From positions 1 to 15,309 of the forward strand of contig JAIWNU010000087.1 in NCBI GenBank assembly GCA_020216655.1: a stretch of 15,309 bases of DNA, read 5' to 3'. The position numbers and the translations under genes are program-made. This DNA is from Treponema sp. GTDB taxonomy: Bacteria > Spirochaetota > Spirochaetia > Treponematales > Breznakiellaceae. Numbering within the stretch: position 1 is the stretch's first letter; each line of letters opens with the position of its first letter. The notes under the pieces were generated by a model, which saw nothing but the letters and a program-made list of their open reading frames with translations, was not told the DNA's origin and searched no databases. Shown piece after piece: positions 5,988 through 13,115 of this stretch.

Positions 5988-8105
5988 ATGGGTGAATCAA
6001 AAAACATACTCATAATTGGAGGCGGCTACGGCGGCATAGAAACAGCTAAAAAGCTCGCTAAACATTATAAGAACAACCCCGATATCTCTATAACACTGAT
6101 AGACCGGAATCCCTTTCATACACTGATGACTGAACTCCATGAAGTTGCAGGACACCGGGTGGAGCCGGATTCGGTCCGTATTCCATTTGCCAAAATTTTC
6201 GGCGCATCTAAGGTTAAGGTTATCCTTGACCGTATCGAAACGGTCGATTTCAAAGAACAGGTTGCCATCTCTAAAACAAACCGGTATAGCTATGACTATC
6301 TTGTCATTGGTTCCGGCGCAGAACCTGAGTTTTTCGGAGTGCCGGGCATTAAAGAAAATTCGTTTACCCTCTGGTCCTTTGATGATGCTATAAAAATCCG
6401 GCACCATATCGAAAAAACCTTTGAAAAAGCCATTGCGATTCAGGATCCAAAACTCAGGCAAAAAATGCTTACCTTTGTTGTTGCCGGAGCTGGTTTTACC
6501 GGCATTGAGCTTGCAGGGGAACTCCTTGAGTGGCGGGATGAGATGTGCAAAAAGTGGCTTGTTTCTCCCGACGAGGTCAAGGTGATCGTGGTCGAAGCAT
6601 TGCCATCAATTCTCCCCATTTTGGAAGAAGACCTGCGTGCAAAGGTAGAAAGATACCTTAAAAAACACAAAGTTGAACTCAGAACCAACACACCGATCGT
6701 AGGGGCTGAACCCGGAATCGTAAAATTAAAAGATGGGTCCACCATTGAGACCGAAACCTTTGTATGGACCGCAGGGGTTCAGGGCTGTCACTTTGCGGGT
6801 ATGCTCGACCTCACCAAGGGGCGCTGCGGCAACAGGGACTGCGAAATCATGAAAGCCCACGGAACCTGCGGACTAGCGGACTGCAAATTCAAAAAGGAAC
6901 ACCGGGATATTTCAGGGAAGAAGGGCCGCATCCTGGTTAATGCGGAAATGAGATCCGTTGATTATCAGAACGTGTTTCTGGTGGGGGACAATATCTGGTT
7001 TATCGAAAATAACAAGCCCCTGCCCCAGATTGTAGAAACGGCCCTGCAAACCGCCGATGTCGCTGCCCACAACATTGCAGCCGCAATAGACGGAACCCCG
7101 GTAAAGACCTTTAAGTCTAACTATCACGGATTTATGGTTTCTGTAGGCGGAAAATACGCAGTCTCCAACGCGGGGGGCATGAAATTATCAGGCTTGCCCG
7201 CCATGGCAATGAAGCATCTCATCAATCTGCATTATCTTATCGGTGTAGCTGGCATCAACCAATGCTGGGAATACCTGAAACACGAATTCCTTAACATGGA
7301 GCATCACCGCAACATTGTGCATGGATTTGGTTCTTACCGGACCAGAGGATATTGGCTCCTGCCCTTAAGACTATGGCTCGGACTCATGTGGGTTATGGAA
7401 GGGGTCAACAAGATAGGAGAGGGATGGCTCGCCTGGGGTTCGGGAAGCAAATCTACCTGGATGTTCAGCCCCGGCGTTAAACAGGCAGGCACTGCAGTAG
7501 CACAGGCAGTCCAAGCAGCGGCTTCTACCGGAGCTGACGCGGTGGCAGCGGCATCGGAAGAGGTATCCAATACGGCTGCTGCGGTAGCACAGGCGGCTCA
7601 GCCAGCCTACGATGCGGTTGCGGCAGCTTCTGAACAGGCAGCCGAAACGGTCGGAACGGCGGTAGCGGCGGGTACAGAGGCGGTTGCACGTACTTTTGGA
7701 AAAATCTGGGACCTCAGCAAGCCTATATTTAACCCCCAAGGGGTAGTGGCAACCTGGTTTAAGACCACCTTTATGGATGGTATGGCAAGCCACATTCCAT
7801 TCCAGGCATTCCAGCTTATGGTCGTCGCTGCCGAAATTGGTATAGGGCTCGCGCTTTTTGGCGGCCTCTTTACCTGGTGGGCCGCAGCGGCATCCATCGT
7901 TATGTGCGTGGTCTTTACCCTGTCGGGTATGTTCGCCTGGGACCAGGTGTGGTTCATATTCGCCGCTTTCCTCATGTTGGGCGGCGCCGGACGGGCCTTT
8001 GGACTAGATTGCTGGGTTGTTCCCTTCTTTAAAAAGTGGTGGAATGGAACTCGCTTCGCCAGAAAACATTATCTGTACCTGGATAACCCTTCCAAAAAGG
8101 ACTGA
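5988..8105 (+). CDS. NADH dehydrogenase-like flavoprotein fused to DoxX domain
   Basis: This 705-residue protein joins a type II NADH dehydrogenase-like module to a C-terminal DoxX-like membrane domain. The first would oxidise NADH with FAD, probably at the inner face of the membrane. The N-terminal FAD fold has ILIIGGGYGGIE (7-18); the NADH fold has VAGAGFTGIE (165-174); the second FAD motif is NVFLVGDN. The usual AQxAxQ quinone motif reads ETALQ (350-354). A four-cysteine insertion (C280, C285, C294, C299, with C267 before it) lies between the flavoprotein motifs. The membrane part starts near residue 455 (LRLWLGLMWVMEGVNKI). It is interrupted by an alanine-rich segment (498-569), then resumes with FQLMVVAAEIGIGLALFGG, further hydrophobic helices and AGRAFGLDCWV, typical of DoxX. 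It leads an operon with its own promoter. The electron acceptor is not known. Confidence 0.88.
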   Translation: MGESKNILIIGGGYGGIETAKKLAKHYKNNPDISITLIDRNPFHTLMTELHEVAGHRVEPDSVRIPFAKIFGASKVKVILDRIETVDFKEQVAISKTNRYSYDYLVIGSGAEPEFFGVPGIKENSFTLWSFDDAIKIRHHIEKTFEKAIAIQDPKLRQKMLTFVVAGAGFTGIELAGELLEWRDEMCKKWLVSPDEVKVIVVEALPSILPILEEDLRAKVERYLKKHKVELRTNTPIVGAEPGIVKLKDGSTIETETFVWTAGVQGCHFAGMLDLTKGRCGNRDCEIMKAHGTCGLADCKFKKEHRDISGKKGRILVNAEMRSVDYQNVFLVGDNIWFIENNKPLPQIVETALQTADVAAHNIAAAIDGTPVKTFKSNYHGFMVSVGGKYAVSNAGGMKLSGLPAMAMKHLINLHYLIGVAGINQCWEYLKHEFLNMEHHRNIVHGFGSYRTRGYWLLPLRLWLGLMWVMEGVNKIGEGWLAWGSGSKSTWMFSPGVKQAGTAVAQAVQAAASTGADAVAAASEEVSNTAAAVAQAAQPAYDAVAAASEQAAETVGTAVAAGTEAVARTFGKIWDLSKPIFNPQGVVATWFKTTFMDGMASHIPFQAFQLMVVAAEIGIGLALFGGLFTWWAAAASIVMCVVFTLSGMFAWDQVWFIFAAFLMLGGAGRAFGLDCWVVPFFKKWWNGTRFARKHYLYLDNPSKKD
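7479..7694 (+). repeat. Alanine-rich insert with degenerate internal duplication
   Basis: Residues 498-569 of the flavoprotein are mostly Ala, with Val, Gln, Glu, Ser and Thr. The block TAVAQAVQ...DAVAAASEE recurs as AAVAQAAQ...DAVAAASEQ. At DNA level the 14-bp stretch starting at 7494 recurs with one change at 7581, and the DAVAAASE block starting at 7536 recurs at 7611, so copies differ by about four codons. The pattern suggests a long amphipathic helix or coiled coil. It interrupts the loop after the first DoxX membrane helix. Confidence 0.75.
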
Positions 8106-8116
8106 TACTAAGCAAT

Positions 8117-9085
8117 ATGGGCGATTTCTGGAGTGATTTCCCCGGTATGGACACGGCCATTATGGCCGTGTCCGACTATATCCATACAGCTACGGCCTCA
8201 TCTAATCCTATCATTCAGGAGGCTCTTTCTGGATTGTTTCATAATCCGGGAAAAATGCTCAGGCCCGGTATGCTGATTCTGGCCTCTCAATTTGGGAATC
8301 CAGATCCGAAAAAGATATATCCCCTGGCAGCAGCAATTGAAATGCTGCATACGGCCACACTGATTCACGATGATGTCATTGATGATTCGCCGCTCCGCCG
8401 GGGATTACCGGCGGTACATATCAATTACGGCAAGAAGGATGCGGTTCTTTTTGGCGATTTCTTGCTTTCCCGCTGTTTTCTCGTGGCTGCCGAGTATACA
8501 AATCCGCAAAATGCGGTAAACCTTGGTAAGGTCATTTCAGTAATCTGCTCCATGGAGCTCAACCAGGATGCGGATCGCTACCGACCTTCCACATCAATCA
8601 GGCTCTATTTGCAAAAAATCATCGGCAAGACCGCTTTACTGTTTTCCCTTGCATGCCATGTCGGTGCTTCCGAAGCCAAAGCTCCGGCCCAGATTACTGA
8701 ACGACTGAGACGTATCGGATACAACATTGGCATGGCATTCCAAATCATCGATGATATTCTTGACTATACCGGCAATGAAACGGAACTCAAAAAACCTGTG
8801 GGTAATGATATTCGTGCAGGCCTCGTTACGCTTCCGCTCATCTGCGCACTGCGCCAGGACAAGGACGGCAAGCTGAGAGAGCTTGTTCGATCAGAACTGT
8901 TTCCGAACAGTGACTATAATCTCATACTTGCTACAACAAGGGATCTTGGGGGAATAGAAGCCGCACGGAGCTTCGCCCACCGCTACACAGAGCGGGCATT
9001 GCGGGAAATTTATAAGCTGCCTCACGGGCCTGCAAAAGAAAACATGGAACGGCTTGCAAAAAGACTTTTGGTTCGTACATACTAG
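8117..9085 (+). CDS. trans-Polyprenyl diphosphate synthase
   Basis: This 322-residue enzyme of the all-trans isoprenyl diphosphate synthase family elongates an allylic diphosphate with isopentenyl diphosphate. The first aspartate-rich motif is DDVIDD (85-90), preceded by MLHTATLIH; the second is IIDDILDYTG (210-219), with Asp212, Asp213 and Asp216. GKMLRP (45-50) is the conserved substrate-binding region. The residues upstream of the first motif are Glu75, Met76, Leu77, His78 and Thr79, without bulky aromatic stoppers, which favours a medium or long chain such as the side chain of a quinone; the exact length cannot be read. It starts 11 bp after the flavoprotein gene; the best site, AAAAAGGA ending at 8102, is rather far (14 bases). 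In-frame ATGs at 8147 and 8162 are alternatives, but family alignment favours 8117. A strong palindrome lies in the early codons. Confidence 0.92.
   Translation: MGDFWSDFPGMDTAIMAVSDYIHTATASSNPIIQEALSGLFHNPGKMLRPGMLILASQFGNPDPKKIYPLAAAIEMLHTATLIHDDVIDDSPLRRGLPAVHINYGKKDAVLFGDFLLSRCFLVAAEYTNPQNAVNLGKVISVICSMELNQDADRYRPSTSIRLYLQKIIGKTALLFSLACHVGASEAKAPAQITERLRRIGYNIGMAFQIIDDILDYTGNETELKKPVGNDIRAGLVTLPLICALRQDKDGKLRELVRSELFPNSDYNLILATTRDLGGIEAARSFAHRYTERALREIYKLPHGPAKENMERLAKRLLVRTY
8149..8173. repeat. 25-bp palindrome in early codons of polyprenyl synthase
   Basis: GGACACGGCCAT (8149-8160) is followed by a single T and its exact reverse complement (8162-8173). In RNA this folds as a 10-bp GC-rich stem with a five-base loop. 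It starts 32 bases after the predicted start codon and covers the alternative in-frame ATG at 8162. No run of T follows, so it is not an intrinsic terminator on the plus strand. Confidence 0.85.
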
Positions 9086-9090
9086 GGCCC

Positions 9091-9672
9091 ATGTTTCAGA
9101 CTTTGCTCATAGCCTTTGGCTTATCAATGGATGCTTTTGCAGTCTCCGTTTCTTCTGGTATTTGTACCGACCAACTGAAGGCCCGCCATATTCTGAGGGG
9201 CTCCTTTTCGTTCGGATTGTTCCAATTTGCCATGCCTGTCTTAGGATGGTTTTTAGGGACCTATTTTCGCGTTTACATTCAAAGATTCGACCACTGGATC
9301 GCCTTTGCGCTGCTTGCATTTATTGGCATTAAAATGGTGATAGAATCTTTTGAAAATGAAAACCCGGCCTGCGAAGATGGGGAAACACCTCAGAAAAAAA
9401 GTAAAACAGACGTACGGGATGTAAAAATCCTGCTCACCCTGTCCATCGCAACCAGCATAGATGCCCTGGCGGTCGGTCTATCCTATAGTCTTCTCGGAAA
9501 AGCAATCCTGTTTCCCGCGCTCACTATAGGAGCAGTAACCTTTGGAGTATGCCTCGCGGGTTTTGAATTCGGAAAACGGATCGGCTATTTAATTGAAAAA
9601 CGGGCAGAACTTGCAGGGGGCATTATTCTTATAGCCATAGGCTTAAAAATACTATTTGAGCATTTATTGTAG
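9091..9672 (+). CDS. mntP: Manganese efflux pump MntP
   Basis: MntP exports excess Mn(II) across the inner membrane. The 193-residue length is typical. The protein carries the two family repeats, GLSMDAFAVSVSSG (10-23) and ATSIDALAVGLSYS, each with the conserved Asp-Ala pair of the metal path. About six hydrophobic segments are visible, in two halves joined by a charged central loop (ENENPACEDGETPQKKSK). The ATG at 9091 lies 5 bp after the upstream stop and matches the usual family N-terminus; the ribosome binding site (AGGG) is weak and close, so translation is probably coupled. In many bacteria mntP follows a manganese riboswitch; here there is no room for one, so it relies on the operon promoter at 5858 or an unseen one. 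It ends 15 bp before the converging rRNA methyltransferase gene; no clear terminator is visible between them. Confidence 0.93.
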   Translation: MFQTLLIAFGLSMDAFAVSVSSGICTDQLKARHILRGSFSFGLFQFAMPVLGWFLGTYFRVYIQRFDHWIAFALLAFIGIKMVIESFENENPACEDGETPQKKSKTDVRDVKILLTLSIATSIDALAVGLSYSLLGKAILFPALTIGAVTFGVCLAGFEFGKRIGYLIEKRAELAGGIILIAIGLKILFEHLL

Positions 9673-9687
9673 CAGTACCGCTCCTTA

Positions 9688-10986
9688 TTACAAAACCCGG
9701 TAAATACCGCATTTTAAGTACAAGGACTCCTCGTAACCCACAAGGATAGGATGATCCGGGGCCTGATAGGCGAATTCCAGCATATGGAGCCGTTTCTCCG
9801 CATCCATGGCAGCATCCTGTACCATAGCCTTAAAGCGGCCTTCCGTCATTGCTTGGCTGCAGGAACAGGTTACCAGGATCCCGCCCCGCTTAAGCAGCGA
9901 CAGGGCTCGCAGATTAATTTCCTTATAGCCCCGAATAGCCCCTTCTATACTTTTATGAGATTTTGCAAAAGCAGGAGGATCGAGGATAATGAGATCAAAA
10001 TCCCGTTTTTTTCGTTCATAATTTCGGAGCAGATCAAACAGGTCTCCCTGTTCTACAGAGAGTCTATCCTCCACACCATTAAGGCGAGCATTACGGACCA
10101 CCGAATCCAGGGCATGGGGGGAAATATCCGCCGCTAATACAGAGGAAGCATCCCCGCGGGCCACATGAATTGCAAAGCCCCCTGAATGGCAGCACATATC
10201 CAATACTCGCTTTCCGGAAGCATATCGAGCAGCCCGGCGACGATTATCGCGCTGGTCTAAAAAATGTCCTGTTTTTTGGCCTTCCATAAGATCAGCGAAA
10301 AAGGGAAGTCCGTTTTCAAATATGCAAATCCCCCCCTCTGGATAAGTACCGGCAATGAGACCCGAAAACTGAGGGAGTCCTTCCAAACTGCGGACCGGAC
10401 TTTCATCCCGTTCGATGATTCCGGTAACTGGACCAATAAGCTCTTCCAGGGCTTCAAGGATCTGTGTTTTCCGGAGATCCACCGCATAACTGAGAAACTG
10501 GACTGAAAGCCAGATGCCTGCAGGCCCCAGGGCAGCCTGAAGGGTTTTAAAAGACACCGGTTCGCCTGCATTATTTTTTTCCAGTATATGGGGCTCAGCT
10601 TGAACCGCCGGCCATCCAATAAAACGGTCAATGATAAGACCAGGCAACAGATCCGCTTCGGCAAAAACCAGCCGTTCACACTCCTCATCCAAATTGTAAT
10701 ACTCTTTTCTGCGTTCAATTGCATTGCGAAGCCGGGCCTTAAAAAACCCCTTGTCTACCCCTTCTTTGGATGATGAAAATATTCGGCCCACTATCTTTGA
10801 TTGGGGATTGGCAAAGGCCCGGCCAATATAGGTTTTCCGAGCACTTTCCACATCCACCAGTTCTCCCGCTTCCAGGTGAGCCGGACCATCGGGACCAAGA
10901 ATATGTTCAACCTCGTTATCGAAAACCCAGGGATGGCCGGCAAGTAAACGGCACTCTTGAGCGGTCTTTAGTATGATTCGTTTCAT
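9688..10986 (-). CDS. RlmI-like 23S rRNA cytosine-C5 methyltransferase
   Basis: This 432-residue protein resembles RlmI, which methylates a cytosine of 23S rRNA from S-adenosylmethionine. An N-terminal PUA RNA-binding domain (about 1-75, with HPWVFDNEV) is followed by a linker domain and a Rossmann methyltransferase. The segment GQKTGHFLDQRDNR (237-250) is characteristic of the family. Motif I is VLDMCCHSGGFA (261-272), the acidic end of beta-2 is Asp287, and LDPPAFAKS (335-343) forms motif IV. The CSCSQAM segment (374-380) carries candidate catalytic cysteines. AAGGA lies seven bases before the ATG at 10986. The gene follows ppk by 26 bp and is probably last in the minus-strand operon. The exact target base cannot be proven from sequence; YccW/RlmI-like is a safe name. 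Confidence 0.9.
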   Translation of the reverse strand: MKRIILKTAQECRLLAGHPWVFDNEVEHILGPDGPAHLEAGELVDVESARKTYIGRAFANPQSKIVGRIFSSSKEGVDKGFFKARLRNAIERRKEYYNLDEECERLVFAEADLLPGLIIDRFIGWPAVQAEPHILEKNNAGEPVSFKTLQAALGPAGIWLSVQFLSYAVDLRKTQILEALEELIGPVTGIIERDESPVRSLEGLPQFSGLIAGTYPEGGICIFENGLPFFADLMEGQKTGHFLDQRDNRRRAARYASGKRVLDMCCHSGGFAIHVARGDASSVLAADISPHALDSVVRNARLNGVEDRLSVEQGDLFDLLRNYERKKRDFDLIILDPPAFAKSHKSIEGAIRGYKEINLRALSLLKRGGILVTCSCSQAMTEGRFKAMVQDAAMDAEKRLHMLEFAYQAPDHPILVGYEESLYLKCGIYRVL

Positions 10987-11012
10987 GGTGGTTCCTTTTT
11001 ATACGCTGAGGC

Positions 11013-13106
11013 TCATTCAGCCGGGGGCCTGCGACGAACAACAAATTCCTGCCGGGGAGCCGATCGGGATATTTCGTTGGCTTCTTTAATCGCCGTATAG
11101 AGCGCTTCCTGAACCCGGAAAGCACTTTCTCCTTCGCCTTGTTCCCGCCGTACCCAACTGCCGTCAGAATTCAAAATATGACTGTGGGTATTGTCCTTAA
11201 AATAACTAAAGAGGAGCTTTTTAACCGTATCAGCGATGGAAGCATCCAGTATGGGAACCATGAGTTCAATTCTCCGGTCCAAATTCCGGCTCATCCAATC
11301 GGCGCTGGAAATATAGAGCTCTTCAGCCCCTCCGTTTGCGAAATAGAGAATACGGGAATGCTCTAAATAACGGTCTACGATACTTACCACCCGGATATGC
11401 TCTGACAGCCCCGGAACACCTGGCACGAGCATACAAATGCCCCGTACGTTGAGCTCAATAGAAACCCCTGCCTGGCTCGCCCGGTACAGGGCATTGATGA
11501 TATCCACATCTGCGAGGGAATTGAATTTTGCCACAATTCTCCCCGGATAGTCTTGACTTGACCGCTTTGCTTCCCGATCTATCAGTTCAATAAGACGACG
11601 CTTAAGATTAACCGGTGCGATTACAAGCTGCTGGGTACTCTGGATGATCGAATAACCGGTAATCATATTAAAGAATAGGGTCGCATCCTGGGCAATTTGC
11701 TGGTTTGTGGTAAACAGGCTCAGATCGCTATACAGTCGGGCCGTCTTATCATTGTAGTTTCCCGTAGATATATGAACGTAGCGGCAAATACCGTTTTCTT
11801 CTTTCCGTACCACAAGGCATATTTTTGCATGTACTTTTAACTGGGCTATTCCATAGACCACTATGACCCCAGCCCGTTCGAGCCGGCTTGCCCAGGTAAT
11901 GTTACGTTCCTCGTCAAAGCGGGCCTTTAATTCTACCAGTACCGTTACCTGCTTGCCGTTCCGGGCGGCCTGTTCAAGGGCTTTTACAATGGGGGAGTCG
12001 CCGCTTGTACGGTACAGGGTAATTTTAATAGCCAGAACTTGGGGGTCTATGGCAGCATCCTGAATAAAACGAACAACCGGATCAAAAGAATGATAGGGAA
12101 GCTGCAGCAATAGATCAGATTGGTGCAAGTACTCCCACATCGGTTCATCTTCCGGCAATTCTGCCGGCCAGAGAGCTGGCCAGAGGGGCTCCCGGAACTG
12201 TTCAAAGCCCTTTATAAAGGCTAATTCAGAAAGGGACCGCAGATCGATAGGGCCGGGCATTTCGTAGAGATCCATCTCTTCCAATTCCAGGAGCTTGGCA
12301 AGCCGTTCCTTAAGGACAGGGCTATTACCCGAATAAGATAATCTTACCGGCCAGGAATGTTCCCGGTTCTGGAGCACCTCTGCCATGGCTTCCACAAAGT
12401 CTTCGTCCCGTTCTTCGTCTACCGAAAAGTCTGCATCCCGGGTAACCTTAAAAAGCATGGCCTCTTTGATGGTATACCCGTTAAAAAGCCGATGAGCCCA
12501 GAGCATTACCACATCATCCAGCAAGGCCCAGGGCTTTTTTTGACCTGGTTCCGGAGGCAGCCAAATTATCCGATCCAACGCGGTGGGGACCTGTACAATG
12601 GCAACCTGACCGCTTTCAAGAAGAAAAGCCCCATGCAGTTTCAGGTTCCCCATGGTTGGGGGCTCCTTACCTTCTTCGAGTTTAAGGGGCGTTAGAATCG
12701 GATACACTTCTTTTTGGAACAGGTTTTCCAAATATTCGTATTGGGCTTCGCTGTAGGAATCAGGACGAATAAGTTCTAGGCCTGCCCGTGCAAGATCGGG
12801 AAGCACTTCTGCAGTGAGGCATTCGTAGGTTTTACGGGTTATTTCCTTTACCTTTTCCGAAATAAGCTGCAATTGTTCTTCCGGAAGCAGACCGGAAGGA
12901 TCCCTGCCAAGGTTCATCCGCTGAGCCCGCTTTATTGCCGCAACCCGGACCATAAAAAACTCATCAAAATTGGATGCCACTATGGTAAGGAATTTGAGCC
13001 GATCAAGGACCGGCAAGTCCTGACGAAGGGCTTCCCCAAGGACACGGGAGTTAAAATCGACCCAAGACAGATCACGATTAAAATAACGAAAAGGAACAGT
13101 AAGCAT
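11013..13106 (-). CDS. ppk: Polyphosphate kinase 1
   Basis: PPK1 polymerises the gamma-phosphate of ATP into polyphosphate, reversibly. The 697-residue length fits the family. It begins with YFNRDLSWVDFNSRVL (8-23), the conserved N-terminal block. The autophosphorylated histidine is His426 in LKVHAKICLV, and the second conserved histidine is His445 in YVHISTGNYND. Their spacing of 19 equals that of His435 and His454 in Escherichia coli. The segments SDLSLFT and DYPGRIVAKFNSL are also typical. The open frame extends 24 codons upstream (to 13178), but I chose the ATG at 13106, because the family N-terminus starts there and AGGTGG (13110-13115) precedes it. The longer version would run into ppx. 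The start lies 7 bp after the ppx stop, so the two are probably translationally linked. Confidence 0.95.
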   Translation of the reverse strand: MLTVPFRYFNRDLSWVDFNSRVLGEALRQDLPVLDRLKFLTIVASNFDEFFMVRVAAIKRAQRMNLGRDPSGLLPEEQLQLISEKVKEITRKTYECLTAEVLPDLARAGLELIRPDSYSEAQYEYLENLFQKEVYPILTPLKLEEGKEPPTMGNLKLHGAFLLESGQVAIVQVPTALDRIIWLPPEPGQKKPWALLDDVVMLWAHRLFNGYTIKEAMLFKVTRDADFSVDEERDEDFVEAMAEVLQNREHSWPVRLSYSGNSPVLKERLAKLLELEEMDLYEMPGPIDLRSLSELAFIKGFEQFREPLWPALWPAELPEDEPMWEYLHQSDLLLQLPYHSFDPVVRFIQDAAIDPQVLAIKITLYRTSGDSPIVKALEQAARNGKQVTVLVELKARFDEERNITWASRLERAGVIVVYGIAQLKVHAKICLVVRKEENGICRYVHISTGNYNDKTARLYSDLSLFTTNQQIAQDATLFFNMITGYSIIQSTQQLVIAPVNLKRRLIELIDREAKRSSQDYPGRIVAKFNSLADVDIINALYRASQAGVSIELNVRGICMLVPGVPGLSEHIRVVSIVDRYLEHSRILYFANGGAEELYISSADWMSRNLDRRIELMVPILDASIADTVKKLLFSYFKDNTHSHILNSDGSWVRREQGEGESAFRVQEALYTAIKEANEISRSAPRQEFVVRRRPPAE

Positions 13107-13109
13107 AAA

Positions 13110-13115
13110 CCACCT
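13110..13115 (-). promoter_or_regulatory. Ribosome binding site deciding the ppk start
   Basis: On the minus strand AGGTGG ends three bases before the ATG at 13106 and overlaps the TAG stop of ppx. It matches the GGTG part of the anti-16S pairing region, so the close spacing is acceptable. It supports the shorter ppk protein and coupling to ppx. Confidence 0.65.

Noticed and set aside
7371..7793. Minus-strand open frame opposite the alanine-rich segment
   Set aside because: It arises because GCN-rich codons read as Cys/Arg/Ser-rich sequence on the other strand; no ribosome binding site or family resemblance.
8896..8911. ACTGTT-TCCG-AACAGT dyad as an SOS box
   Set aside because: It has only six bases between CTGT and ACAG instead of the eight of the proteobacterial LexA box, and lies deep in the polyprenyl synthase gene.
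9660..9725. Bidirectional terminator between mntP and the rRNA methyltransferase gene
   Set aside because: Only very short hairpins such as CGGTAAATACCG are present, without a proper T run on either strand.
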